Source: JAVJSD01 sp040219575 (GTDB lineage Bacteria; Planctomycetota; Planctomycetia; Pirellulales; Pirellulaceae). From it: DNA of 64,000 nt. Numbering within the stretch: the stretch's first letter is position 1; each line of letters starts with the position of its first letter. Positions 1 to 8,075 of the stretch are shown here, piece after piece. Under the pieces are notes generated by a model, which saw nothing but the letters and a program-made list of their open reading frames with translations, was not told where the DNA came from and ran no database searches. Location of the stretch: the NCBI GenBank assembly GCA_040219575.1, contig JAVJSD010000019.1, positions 23,660-87,659 on the forward strand, written 5' to 3'. Made by a program: the position numbers and the translations under genes.

Positions 1-339
1 CGCCGCCGCCAGCAGACGCCAGTTCTTCTGATGGGCGTCGATCGTCGCCTCGGCCAGGGCGTCGAACTCCTTGATGCGACCCAGCCGGTTCAGGCACTGC
101 ACTGCCTTGTCGAAATCGTCGGTGACCGCCGGACCGTCGTTGGCCGGATCGAGGCACAGTTTGCGGAAGCTGTCGTAGGCGTCGCGGAAATTGCCCGCCT
201 GGAAGTCCTTCTGGGCCTGCTGGCGCAGGTCCTTGGGCGCCACGGCTTGCGACATGACACTGGCCACTCCCAAAACGAGGAACAGAGTTGTCAGCGACGA
301 AACCAGCAGGAGTTTTCGGAGTAACATCTTCCAGCTCAT
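1..339 (-). CDS. N-terminal part of a secreted TPR-like protein (5' end only)
   Basis: Reading leftward from the ATG at 337-339, the frame is open for 113 codons and leaves the window at base 1, so only the N-terminus is seen. Residues about 5-25 (KMLLRKLLLVSSLTTLFLVL) form a signal peptide or membrane anchor. The following stretch looks helical and TPR-like (DLRQQAQKDFQAGNFRDAYD). Planctomycete alpha-2-macroglobulin-family proteins can begin in a similar way, but nothing here proves that assignment. A second ATG at 325-327 is an alternative start. No clear Shine-Dalgarno sequence precedes either ATG. Divergent from the J-domain-like gene to the right. Confidence 0.6.
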   Translation of the reverse strand, partial: MSWKMLLRKLLLVSSLTTLFLVLGVASVMSQAVAPKDLRQQAQKDFQAGNFRDAYDSFRKLCLDPANDGPAVTDDFDKAVQCLNRLGRIKEFDALAEATIDAHQKNWRLLAAA

Positions 340-752
340 TGTGAATTGAGAGGCGAGGGGGCAATCGTTCCGCCCCAGGCAGACGAACACCAAGCAGGCG
401 AACACCAAGCAGGCGACCAACGTCGAAAGTCGGCGTGATTAAAAATGGACGACCGTCACAGGCGAAAAGTTCCCACACGCCCGGATGAATCCGGAGCGGG
501 GGAGATCAACGTAAGCCCAACTGCCAAGGGACGTTGACTCCGTAATTGTCTCCGTAAGGATAGCCCACCTCCGAGAGGGAGTCACGCAGACGGCCCCACC
601 CGCGCAGGGAACTCCGCGGCGCTTGCCGGCGTCTCATCCGTCGACAGACGTCCTCCTGTGGCTCAGGAGCACCTCCTGACGGCCCGCGAATTGCCAGTCT
701 CCGAGGCGTGATTGGTCGCCGTAAGCAATTGTAAGGTAAGTGCTTTGCTCGT
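340..752. other. Divergent intergenic region with a 15-bp tandem repeat
   Basis: This gap separates two divergent genes and must carry both promoters, but no convincing -35/-10 pair stands out. Positions 379-420 hold almost three copies of a 15-base unit (gcaggcgaacaccaa): the first has one mismatch and the last lacks three bases. No believable ORF is seen; the frames that are open lack coding character and run antisense to each other. Confidence 0.5.
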
Positions 753-3299
753 ATGATTGAGGGTGCTCTCCCGGAACAGAGCCCCGCCACCCCTGTGGGT
801 ATCCCCACCCCTCAACCCAGCGTGAATCACGTGAGCGACACGTTCAATCCGTATCGTGTGTGGCTTGGCGTCGATGCCACGGAGCCCACCTACTACCAAC
901 TCCTGGGCGTCGCCCCCACCGACCACGATCCCACGTCGATCAGCCATGCGGCCGACCGGGCGCGAAATCTCGTGCGCAGCGTCAGGCCCGGCGATCAGGC
1001 CGTGCAGTGGACCCGCTTGCTCGACGAATTGGAACAGGCCAAGCGATGTCTGCTCGATCCGGCGCAGCGCGCCCAGTACGACCAGCAACTCGCCAACAAG
1101 CCGGTCCATCCTCCCGCCTCCACGCAACCGCACCCCGCTTCGCAACCGCGCCCTGTTTCGCAAGCGCCGCGCGTGGCGATGGAAGGACCTACCGCCGCGA
1201 GTCCGCCCGCGCCCGCGAACATGCCCGTGAATTTGCCCGACCCGATGGCGCCGGTTTCTCACGCCGCACCGACCAGCGCCGCACCGACCAGCGCCGCACC
1301 GACCAGCGCCGCACCGACCAGTGCCGCACCGACCAGTGCCGCACCGACCAGTGCCGCCAACAGCCTGCCGCCAGCCGCGGCCAGCACCGCCCAGGAAACG
1401 CCGCTCCGCGCTCCGCAGAGCGCGGCGCCGGCCGCCATGCCGCAGACGCCGCCCGCCGCGCGGCCTTCGAGTCCGGCGCCAGTTCCGACGGCGCATCTCC
1501 CCACGAGCCCGGCCCCGGCGTCGCCGCATCCCGCGCCCAGCAACACCGCACCCAGCAACACCGCGCCTCACAACTCGCCGTCGCATGACCCCATGGCGCC
1601 GGTTTCGATGCCGCCGGGAATGCCCTCGCCACCGTCGCACGCGTCGCCTGCATCAGCTGCACCTGGCCATCCGGCGCCCGGCGCCCCTTGGCCCGCGGCG
1701 CCGGCTTCCGCGGGCTATCCGGCGAATCCGGCCGCGCCCGCCCACGGTGCGTCGTCGCCGAATCCCATGGCGCCGGTCGGCCAGGCCTACACGCCGCCTG
1801 CGAACGCACCGTACGCTCCGCAATCGCCCGCCTACGGCGCCGCCCCCGCCTATGGCGCTGCGCCTTCGTACGGCGCCGCCCCCGCGTACGGTGCTACTCC
1901 GTATGGCGCGGCGCCATCGCCGGCCGCTCCCGCGTATGGCCAGGCGGCTTACCCGACGAACTACGCAGCGCCGCAGCACGCGCAAGCCGCTCAGGCGCCG
2001 TACAACGCGGCCCCTTATGCTTCCGCGCCGGCCGCGCCCGGATATCCGGCCAGCATGGAAGAGCCGACGCCGCAGGTACGGGGAGCGACCAAGACCGCCG
2101 CGCGCGCCGCTTCGGAACGAGCTCGCCGAGCGAAACAGACCTACGGGGTGGTGGCGGTCGGTTTGCTGTTCATCCTGTTCATGGGAAGCGCCGTCGTCTT
2201 CGTCCTCGGCGGATTCGACGACCTGCTGGGCGACAAACAGCAAAACGTGGCGCAAGATCAGAACGCCAACCCCGCGCCGCGACGAACCCCGTCGGACAAT
2301 CAGGGTTCTCGGCCCAGGAATAATCCGATCACCAGCACGGCAACCAATCCGCGGACGAACAATCCGGGAACGAACAATCCGGGAACCACTGATTCGCGGC
2401 AAGGCGGCGGACCCTTTGCTTCGCCCGAGGTAGGTTCGAATCCCTCCTCCATGCCGCAGACGGGCTCGCCGACAACCATGCCAGCGGATCCAACCACGCC
2501 GAGTCCTGCCCCAGCCGATCCAACGACTCCGGCGCCCTTCACTCCCGATCCTGCGACGCCGCCCACAACACCTGCCCCGACAACCCCCGATCCCACAACA
2601 CCAGCGACACCCACGACACCAAACCCAACAACACCCGACCCGGCAATGCCCGCACCGCCGACCAAGCCCCCGACAACCGGCGAGTCCGGGCTGCTGGGAA
2701 CGCCCGATCCCAGTTTCGTGACCGATCCGGAGGGAACGACCAAGCCGCCCGCGCTCACGCCGGCGCAACTCGGCGAACTCGGTCGGGCTTTGACGTCCGC
2801 CCGCACCGCGCTGGGCGAGATGCGGTTGAGCGACGCCGAGAATTCGCTCAGCAAGGCGGAGCCGCTGGCGCAGGCCGACGATCACAAGGCGAAGCTCGAG
2901 CGATTGCGACGGGTGGTCGGCTATCTGCGCGCCTTCCAGGACGCCGTCGCCACGTCGCTGGGAAGCCTGGCCGCCGGAGAATCGCTGCAGGTGGGGACGA
3001 GCACGCAGGTGGGCATCGTGGAGGCCGCCGCGGATCACCTCACGGTTCGCGTGGCCGGAGTGAACAAGCGCTACGCGACCGACGAAATGCCGATCGGCCT
3101 GGCCGTCGCCGTCGCCAATCATGTGCTCGTCGACAACACCGAGTCGAAGATCATCAAGGCGACCTACGTGCTGGTCAATCCGCGATCCACCGACGACTTC
3201 CGCGACAAGGCGAACACCTGGTGGCAAGAGGCCGAGGCCGCCGGCGAATTGGGCGACCTGATGCTGTTCCTCGACGACAAGTACGAGTTCACGCCGTAG
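753..3299 (+). CDS. J-domain-like, low-complexity single-pass membrane protein
   Basis: 848 residues from the ATG at 753. A GTG at 831 is an in-frame alternative that begins right at the conserved-looking VSDTFNPYRVWLGVD segment. Residues about 30-120 resemble a DnaJ-like domain (YYQLLGVAP, then a helical stretch ending LLDPAQRAQYDQQL), but the HPD motif of true J-domains is not evident. Residues about 125-440 are Pro/Ala-rich and repetitive (AAPTS tandem units, YGAAP repeats). One transmembrane helix lies near 463-487 (VGLLFILFMGSAVVFVLGGF). A Thr/Pro/Asn-rich linker follows, then a folded-looking domain from about 680 to the end that is rich in alanine and leucine helices. Planctomycetes carry families of such J-like scaffold proteins of unknown role. 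Function unknown; it could be an envelope scaffold. Confidence 0.85.
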   Translation: MIEGALPEQSPATPVGIPTPQPSVNHVSDTFNPYRVWLGVDATEPTYYQLLGVAPTDHDPTSISHAADRARNLVRSVRPGDQAVQWTRLLDELEQAKRCLLDPAQRAQYDQQLANKPVHPPASTQPHPASQPRPVSQAPRVAMEGPTAASPPAPANMPVNLPDPMAPVSHAAPTSAAPTSAAPTSAAPTSAAPTSAAPTSAANSLPPAAASTAQETPLRAPQSAAPAAMPQTPPAARPSSPAPVPTAHLPTSPAPASPHPAPSNTAPSNTAPHNSPSHDPMAPVSMPPGMPSPPSHASPASAAPGHPAPGAPWPAAPASAGYPANPAAPAHGASSPNPMAPVGQAYTPPANAPYAPQSPAYGAAPAYGAAPSYGAAPAYGATPYGAAPSPAAPAYGQAAYPTNYAAPQHAQAAQAPYNAAPYASAPAAPGYPASMEEPTPQVRGATKTAARAASERARRAKQTYGVVAVGLLFILFMGSAVVFVLGGFDDLLGDKQQNVAQDQNANPAPRRTPSDNQGSRPRNNPITSTATNPRTNNPGTNNPGTTDSRQGGGPFASPEVGSNPSSMPQTGSPTTMPADPTTPSPAPADPTTPAPFTPDPATPPTTPAPTTPDPTTPATPTTPNPTTPDPAMPAPPTKPPTTGESGLLGTPDPSFVTDPEGTTKPPALTPAQLGELGRALTSARTALGEMRLSDAENSLSKAEPLAQADDHKAKLERLRRVVGYLRAFQDAVATSLGSLAAGESLQVGTSTQVGIVEAAADHLTVRVAGVNKRYATDEMPIGLAVAVANHVLVDNTESKIIKATYVLVNPRSTDDFRDKANTWWQEAEAAGELGDLMLFLDDKYEFTP
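1263..1352 (+). repeat. Coding 15-bp tandem repeat (six AAPTS units)
   Basis: Six perfect-length copies of gccgcaccgaccagc/t lie inside the proline/alanine-rich part of the J-like protein and encode AAPTS six times. The first three copies end in agc and the last three in agt, which suggests stepwise expansion by slippage or unequal recombination. Copy number is likely to vary between strains. Confidence 0.9.
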
Positions 3300-3335
3300 G
3301 GCGGCCTTCCAGGCTGCCATCGCCCTCACAAGCAC

Positions 3336-3438
3336 GCCCTCACAAGCACGCAGCGCCAGCAAGTGAGTTCTTGGGCGAGGGTTGAATCGAAGCACACTCG
3401 CGTTGAATCGAAGCACACTCGCTTGCGCTTCGTGCTTG
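3336..3438. repeat. Interspersed palindromic repeat, family R1 (with internal duplication)
   Basis: The left arm (caagcacgcagcgccagcaa) and right arm (cgcttgcgcttcgtgcttg) are roughly inverted copies of each other. Between them a 21-bp segment starting gttgaatcgaagcacact is exactly duplicated in tandem at 3381-3401 and 3402-3422. Related elements occur at 6086-6177 (both arms) and 45528-45560 (right arm only), always intergenic. REP-like; no transposase is nearby. Confidence 0.7.
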
Positions 3439-3498
3439 TATTGGCGGAATACGATGAGCGCGCGACGCGGCGGAGATTGCCTGCGTTCGATTGAACTT

Positions 3499-3525
3499 CT
3501 GGCAGGCAGGATGCCTGCCCTACTA
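3499..3525. repeat. Short palindrome ggcaggcaggatgcctgcc
   Basis: A near-perfect short palindrome (ggcaggcaggatgcctgcc) lies at the 3' end of the minus-strand lipoprotein gene and runs up to its stop codon. It may act as a bidirectional transcription-termination hairpin or be another dispersed repeat. No second copy was found in the window. Confidence 0.5.
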
Positions 3526-3993
3526 CGGCTTCAGTCCCTCGAGCGTTTGCTCCATCAGGGTCGTGGGGTCTTCCTTCACGATCAGCCGGTCTCCCGGATA
3601 GAGGGCGTAGTCGGTTTCGGGCGAGATGGTCCGGCCGCCGGGAGCGAACGTGACCGCCAGCTTGTGAGGCTTGCCGGCCTCCGGCGCCGTCCGCTCGATA
3701 TAGACTTCCTTGAGTCCGAAGCGGTATCCCGCGCCGGTTTGCTCGAGCGCCTGTTGCACCGTCAGCGGTTTCTCCAGCGGCACGGCGAAGGTATCCGGCT
3801 GGCCCAACGAAGGCACTTCCACCACGGTGTAGGCCGGAGCGCCGGGCGCCGGCGGACTGGGACGTCGTGGCGCGAACACTCCCAGCACATCGAGCTGCCG
3901 CGGATGAAGGCTCGAGCATCCGCCGGCCGCCAGCGCCGTCAACACAGCGAGCGTCAGCAATGAAAGACTGCGGAAAGTGTGGCGGCCCGACAT
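3523..3993 (-). CDS. Predicted lipoprotein with an SLBB-like C-terminus
   Basis: 156 residues from the ATG at 3991-3993; the frame is open 25 codons further upstream, but this start places a standard lipoprotein signal at the N-terminus. After MSGRHTFRSLSLLTLAVL comes a lipobox (LAAGGC) with the lipidated Cys near residue 25. The rest is a small soluble domain ending YALYPGDRLIVKEDPTTL, which resembles the 'yPGDrl' turn of SLBB/polysaccharide-export-type domains. Probably anchored to a membrane and exposed to the periplasm. Specific function unknown. Confidence 0.75.
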   Translation of the reverse strand: MSGRHTFRSLSLLTLAVLTALAAGGCSSLHPRQLDVLGVFAPRRPSPPAPGAPAYTVVEVPSLGQPDTFAVPLEKPLTVQQALEQTGAGYRFGLKEVYIERTAPEAGKPHKLAVTFAPGGRTISPETDYALYPGDRLIVKEDPTTLMEQTLEGLKP

Positions 3994-4162
3994 GAGTGGC
4001 TTCCTTGCGCTGGTCGGATTCGGCAGTTTTTGCCGGAAAAGTTTCCCTAGATTGCCTGATCGGTACATGCCACTTCATCGGCATCGCCGCCGCGATCCTT
4101 GAGCCAAGTTTCCAAAAAAGGAGCGTTCTCGGCCGACTCACCATGCGGACGCAGCCGGCGCC

Positions 4163-4618
4163 TCAGGGTTTTTGCGAGTCGTCGGTCGATTGCTCGGGTG
4201 ATTGCTCGGTCGATTGCTCTGGCGATCGCGTGGCGGAGAGACTCGCCATCAGCTTTTGAGCGCGCTGCCCACGACGAATCTGCCGACGCAGCTGCACGAC
4301 TTCCGCTAGCAGCAAGCAAGCCAGCTTGAGTTCTCGCCGGGAGAAGTCCGAGGGCAGGGCCACATCGGCCAGCGGCGAGGCGCCGACCGAAATGATGCCG
4401 GGGCTGCCGCGCATCACCCGTCGGTGCTTCGCCAACAGGTCCGCCACCAGATCGTGTTCGGTGATCACCACGTCGATCCGGTCCTCGTCGGTCAGGTCTT
4501 CCACCTGCCGGGTGATGCGCACGCTCGACGACGAGAGCATCTCCACCCAGCAGCGCCGCCGCTCGGGCTTCTCGGTCAACAGGAGGATATGCGCTTCCGG
4601 CAACATGACAATCGGCAT
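4163..4618 (-). CDS. Receiver-like protein, probably non-phosphorylatable
   Basis: Starts considered are a GTG at 4639, ATG at 4618 and ATG at 4606; the 4618 start gives 151 residues. The fold pattern resembles a response-regulator receiver: a first strand (HILLLTEKPERRRCWVEML), a central strand (DRIDVVITEHD) and a third (PGIISVGAS). The acidic pair after strand 1 is missing (TEKPE), and the phospho-acceptor position reads TEH rather than D, so it is probably a pseudo-receiver. The C-terminus is helical (LACLLLAEVVQLRRQIRRGQ) and ends in a repeated SPEQSTEQ tail. The sequence TATAAT lies just in front of the 4606 ATG. Function unknown. Confidence 0.65.
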   Translation of the reverse strand: MPIVMLPEAHILLLTEKPERRRCWVEMLSSSSVRITRQVEDLTDEDRIDVVITEHDLVADLLAKHRRVMRGSPGIISVGASPLADVALPSDFSRRELKLACLLLAEVVQLRRQIRRGQRAQKLMASLSATRSPEQSTEQSPEQSTDDSQKP

Positions 4619-4687
4619 TATAGCCGCGTCGGTTGGCACATGCGGAAGAAATGCCGCCCGTCACGGTCTCGGACCGGAGACACCACC

Positions 4688-4786
4688 AAGCCGACGGCTC
4701 CGCCGTCGGTCACGCCGCCGTCGGTCACGGCCCCGTCGGTCGCCGCAACAAGATGCGCACGACGGCGAAGCCGTCGGCCTGGCAGG
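4688..4786. repeat. Palindromic repeat cluster, family R2
   Basis: Built from the core caagccgacggctccgccgt and its degenerate copies (cgccgccgtcggtcacg repeated), closed by an inverted copy (cgacggcgaagccgtcggcc). It fills the gap between the receiver-like and EboE-like genes. Related cores occur at 9041-9062, 9095-9117, 9158-9182, 46838-46905 and 50011-50035. Confidence 0.65.
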
Positions 4787-4796
4787 GAACTGGAAA

Positions 4797-6023
4797 CTAC
4801 GAATTGAGTTGATCGGCGAACCAGGTCATTTCGCGGGCGATGCCGGTCGCCAGATCGGGGACCTGCAGCGACGGCGGAAGCACACCCCAGGCGTAGGTCT
4901 CCACCTCGAAGTGCGCCACCTCCGGTTGATCGCGGAGCGCCTCGAGGCACGCCAGGATGTCGGCCTGCGAGGTTTCCAGCAGTCCGAAGCGCTCGAGATA
5001 GATCGGCACGTGAAAGTGCACACGCCATTCGCCCGAGAGCGTCGCACTTTCCTGTTCGGCCTTGAGCGCCAGGGGCAGGTCTTCATAGAAACGCGGCGGT
5101 TGGTCGTCTTGCTTGACCATCGTCTGATGCAGGTAGCGATCCTCGGCGAACCCGGAAAGTTGCTCGAGGGCTTCGGCGCGCTGCGGCGGCGCCATCTCAT
5201 CCAGCGGCAGCCGCACCGCCGAGGAGATCTGCACCTTGCCGATGCCGATGCCGGCGGCCCGATAGCGTTGAATGACCTCGTGTTGCGGCTCGAACATGAC
5301 GGCGGCATGGCAGACGTCGTGGCAGACGCGCAGGTGGCGTCGGCAGGCGTATTCGCTGTCGCCATCGAACAGGTAGTTTTCGAAGAAGTGGACCAGGTCG
5401 GTGCTGCGCTGGAGGAAGCAGCCCGGCTCCGGCTCGATGGCGAGGTGCAGCAGGCGGCCCGTCTCGCGTTCGAGATGCGCGAGCTGCGCGGCGACGACGC
5501 GCAGTTGCCGACCGGCCTGTCGCAGTTGTTCTTCGCTGGGCGCCGGCTGGCCCCAGCACAAGGGCGCCGTCGAGATGCTGCCTTCCATATCCGGCGGCAG
5601 CAGGCGGTCCAGAATCTCGAACAACCGCAGCGTGTAGTCGCGCCGATCGGCCTCGAACCAGGTCGGATGATAGACGCGATGTTTGACGACCTGCTGGTGG
5701 AAGTCACCGTAGGGAAACCCGTTCATGGTGAACGGCACGAGACCCTGCTCATCGAGCCAATCCGCCCACTCCGCCGCGCGATCGTCGATCAACAACTCCT
5801 CGGCCGCCGGGTTGGCGAGCCACAAACCGACCCCCATCGGCGCCTCGGGCCGGAAGCGTCGTTTGACCTCCAGCGCGTAACGCTCCAGGTTCTGTCGGGT
5901 GGCGTCGAGCTTCGCGCCGGCGTGCACGTTGGTGCAGTAGCCGAGTTGCCGCGGCGGCGAAGCGTGGGAAGAGGGCGTCATAATCTGATCTTGGTCGCGG
6001 AAGGAAGGGCTACTTGTTGTCAT
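4797..6023 (-). CDS. eboE: EboE-like TIM-barrel protein (metabolite traffic family)
   Basis: 408 residues from the ATG at 6023; an ATG at 5981 would give 394. The N-terminal LGYCTNVHAG, the following LERYALEVKRRF and GLWLANPAAEEL, the FTMNGFPYGDFH segment and VKHRVYHPTW match what I know of the xylose-isomerase-like TIM barrel called EboE. Conserved acidic and histidine residues run through the barrel (AIEPEPGCFL, CHDVCHAAVMFE, HFHVPIY), consistent with a metal-dependent sugar-phosphate-type enzyme. EboE normally sits with eboA-D/F in clusters linked to precursor export in cyanobacteria, but no other ebo gene is in view. The product is cytosolic, with no signal peptide. Substrate unknown. Confidence 0.75.
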   Translation of the reverse strand: MTTSSPSFRDQDQIMTPSSHASPPRQLGYCTNVHAGAKLDATRQNLERYALEVKRRFRPEAPMGVGLWLANPAAEELLIDDRAAEWADWLDEQGLVPFTMNGFPYGDFHQQVVKHRVYHPTWFEADRRDYTLRLFEILDRLLPPDMEGSISTAPLCWGQPAPSEEQLRQAGRQLRVVAAQLAHLERETGRLLHLAIEPEPGCFLQRSTDLVHFFENYLFDGDSEYACRRHLRVCHDVCHAAVMFEPQHEVIQRYRAAGIGIGKVQISSAVRLPLDEMAPPQRAEALEQLSGFAEDRYLHQTMVKQDDQPPRFYEDLPLALKAEQESATLSGEWRVHFHVPIYLERFGLLETSQADILACLEALRDQPEVAHFEVETYAWGVLPPSLQVPDLATGIAREMTWFADQLNS

Positions 6024-6085
6024 TCTAACACGCCGCGGAGCGCGCAGCAGGCGGTCGGGGAATCAAGCGCGCAGTGCTCGGCGGC

Positions 6086-6177
6086 CCTACAAGCTCGCAG
6101 CGCCGGCAAGTGGGTTTTTCAGTGAGGTTTTCATCGCCATCGACACACGCGCTCGCGCAGCGTGCTTGTTTCGGCGG
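6086..6177. repeat. Interspersed palindromic repeat, family R1
   Basis: A second two-armed copy of the element at 3336-3438: left arm caagctcgcagcgccggcaa, right arm cgctcgcgcagcgtgcttg. The spacer sequence is unrelated apart from the tgggttttt/tgagttctt start. It lies in the gap between the divergent eboE-like and fur-like genes. Confidence 0.65.
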
Positions 6178-6285
6178 CACACGGCCAGGACGCGCCCGAA
6201 ATCGCCGCAACTTGCCGGGAGTACCGCGACGCGATACGATCGATATTCCGATGGGCCGCCGAGTGCAAGCGAGACGAGAGACTTG

Positions 6286-6723
6286 ATGAGCGAATCCCTT
6301 TCGATCGACGATGCGCGACGAATGCTGCGCGGCGCCGGCCTGCGGTGCACGACCTGCCGGGTGGCGGTGCTCCAGCATCTCTGGCTGGCCCGCTCGCCGC
6401 TGAGCCACGCCGAAGTCGCCGACGAACTGGTGCCCAGCGGCTACGACAAATCGACGGTTTATCGGTGCCTGATCGAACTCGCCGATGCGGGATTCTTCTC
6501 CCGGCTCGATGCGGGCGACCATGTCTGGCGGTTTGAAATGCGGCAACAGGCCGACGCGGAGCACGACGGCTCGATGCATCCCCACTTCATGTGCGTCGAT
6601 TGCGGCAAGGTGACCTGCCTGCCCGAGGTGACGGTCAAGATCGCGCCCACCAAGGGGCCGCGTTCGGTGCAGGGGAGCGTGACGGAGGTTCTGCTCAAGG
6701 GACATTGTGCTTCCTGCAACTGA
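6286..6723 (+). CDS. Fur-family transcriptional regulator
   Basis: 145 residues, the usual length for Fur/PerR/Zur proteins. The start at 6286 is chosen because it begins at the first family-like helix (MSESLSIDDARRMLRGAGLR). A winged-helix domain follows (RVAVLQHLWLARSPLSHAEV, then YDKSTVYRCLIELADAGFF), then the metal-binding/dimerisation domain with HPHFMCVDCGKVTCL and a C-terminal CASCN. The two CxxC pairs are the structural zinc site of the family. Which metal or peroxide it senses cannot be read from sequence. It lies 29 bases before the prepilin-peptidase-like gene in the same direction, so they may be co-transcribed. Confidence 0.9.
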   Translation: MSESLSIDDARRMLRGAGLRCTTCRVAVLQHLWLARSPLSHAEVADELVPSGYDKSTVYRCLIELADAGFFSRLDAGDHVWRFEMRQQADAEHDGSMHPHFMCVDCGKVTCLPEVTVKIAPTKGPRSVQGSVTEVLLKGHCASCN

Positions 6724-6752
6724 CGCAATTCCTTCCGCATCAGCGACCGCAC

Positions 6753-8075
6753 ATGGCGCGTAAGAGACATCGCAGGCGGTGGGGGCGATGGCTGCTGTTG
6801 GGGTTGTTGCTGCTGCCGCTGATCTATCTGATCGTGTCGCCGATCGTCTTGCCGTGGCTGCTCCGCGGCGACGCCGACACGCTGTGGCGGGTCATCGCCA
6901 TCGACGAGTGGATTCGCCAGGCGGCGATGGTCGCGCTGTTGGCCGCCTGGGTGTTCATGTTCGGCGCCGCGGTGGGAAGCTTCTTGAACGTCGTCGCCTG
7001 GCGGATGCCGCGCGGCGAGTCGGTCGTCAGCCGGCCTTCCCACTGCCCCTACTGCCATGTGAACATCCGCGCTTACGACAACTTGCCCGTCTTCGGCTGG
7101 CTGCTGCTCGGCGGCCGGTGCCGCGCCTGCCGCCTGCCGATTTCGCCGCGCTATCCTATCGTCGAGGCGCTGTTGGGATCCGCCTTCTTGATTCTGGCCG
7201 TCGCCGAGCCGCTGCGGCACGGAGCCAACTTGCCCAGCTTCCAGCCGCCGCCGCGCTGGGAGCACGGCGTCGTGTCGCTGGTCACGTCGCCCGATTGGTT
7301 GTTGCTTGGCATCTACGGATACCACTGCCTGTTGATCAGCCTGTTGGCCGCCTTCGCCCTGATCAAGTACGACCGCCATCGTCTGCCCGTCAAGCTGCTC
7401 GTCGCCGCGCTGTTGCTGGGATTTGTCTTTCCGGCGGTGTGGCCTGGGTTGCATCCGCTGCATTGGGAAACGCCGCTGGCGCCGGGCCTGCAGCGCATCG
7501 ACACGAGCCTGATCGGATTGTTGATCGCCGGTTTTTGGGGGCAAATGCTCAGCTGGGGATTGCTGGGGAGGTTCGACGACGACGACCCGCGACGCCGGTC
7601 GTGGTCGTCTACCGCACCTGGCCTGGCGCTCGTCGGGTTGTTTCTGGGTTGGCAATCCGGCGCCTCGGTGTTGCTGCTGGCGGCGATGATGGCGCTGATC
7701 GCCGCCGCGGCGTCGCACGCTTGGGCCTGGCTGGCGAAGGCGCCGCTTTGCGGTTGGATCGGTCTGGCGACGCTCGTGCACCTTGCCTGTTGGCGGCAGT
7801 TGGAAACGTCGGACTGGTGGCCCGGCGATTCCTGGCCGATGTGGCGCACGTTTCTCGCCGTGGTGGTGGGCGTCGCCGCCGTGGCGCTGGCCGCTCGGAT
7901 CGGCCGACGGCCCGAGTTTTCCAATTACAATGTCGACCGGCCCTCGGACGCCACGCCGCAGGCGGCCGAACCGATCGAGCCGATCGCCGGGGAAGCCGAG
8001 CCCAGCGTCTCGCCTCCCTTGCAGTCCACGCCGCCAGAATTCCCTCCCCCCGCCAACGAAGGTCCCTCCTCATGA
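6753..8075 (+). CDS. Prepilin-peptidase-like membrane protein lacking the GxGD motif
   Basis: 440 residues with about eight hydrophobic segments. The N-terminal part has the methylase-type A24 domain: GAAVGSFLNVVAWRMPRGES, then two CxxC pairs (CPYC, CRAC) near residues 98-128 and SPRYPIVEALLG. The peptidase half is divergent. The first catalytic aspartate may be in LIKYDRHRLP, but the second motif, GxGD in active family members, is not found: the region before LFLGWQSG reads RRRSWSSTAPGLALVG. The C-terminal 60 residues are proline-rich and cytosolic or extracellular. It could be an inactive or methylase-only relative, or use an unrecognised second aspartate. A GspG-like substrate is encoded at 49.5 kb. 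Its stop overlaps the next start (ATGA). Confidence 0.8.
   Translation: MARKRHRRRWGRWLLLGLLLLPLIYLIVSPIVLPWLLRGDADTLWRVIAIDEWIRQAAMVALLAAWVFMFGAAVGSFLNVVAWRMPRGESVVSRPSHCPYCHVNIRAYDNLPVFGWLLLGGRCRACRLPISPRYPIVEALLGSAFLILAVAEPLRHGANLPSFQPPPRWEHGVVSLVTSPDWLLLGIYGYHCLLISLLAAFALIKYDRHRLPVKLLVAALLLGFVFPAVWPGLHPLHWETPLAPGLQRIDTSLIGLLIAGFWGQMLSWGLLGRFDDDDPRRRSWSSTAPGLALVGLFLGWQSGASVLLLAAMMALIAAAASHAWAWLAKAPLCGWIGLATLVHLACWRQLETSDWWPGDSWPMWRTFLAVVVGVAAVALAARIGRRPEFSNYNVDRPSDATPQAAEPIEPIAGEAEPSVSPPLQSTPPEFPPPANEGPSS

Noticed and set aside
1263..1352. CRISPR-like array
   Set aside because: The repeats are 15 bp, without spacers, and encode AAPTS within a gene.
2425..2450. T-loop-like gttcgaatccct suggesting a tRNA
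   Set aside because: The flanking bases cannot form a T-stem, and no acceptor or anticodon arm is present; it is inside the J-like gene.
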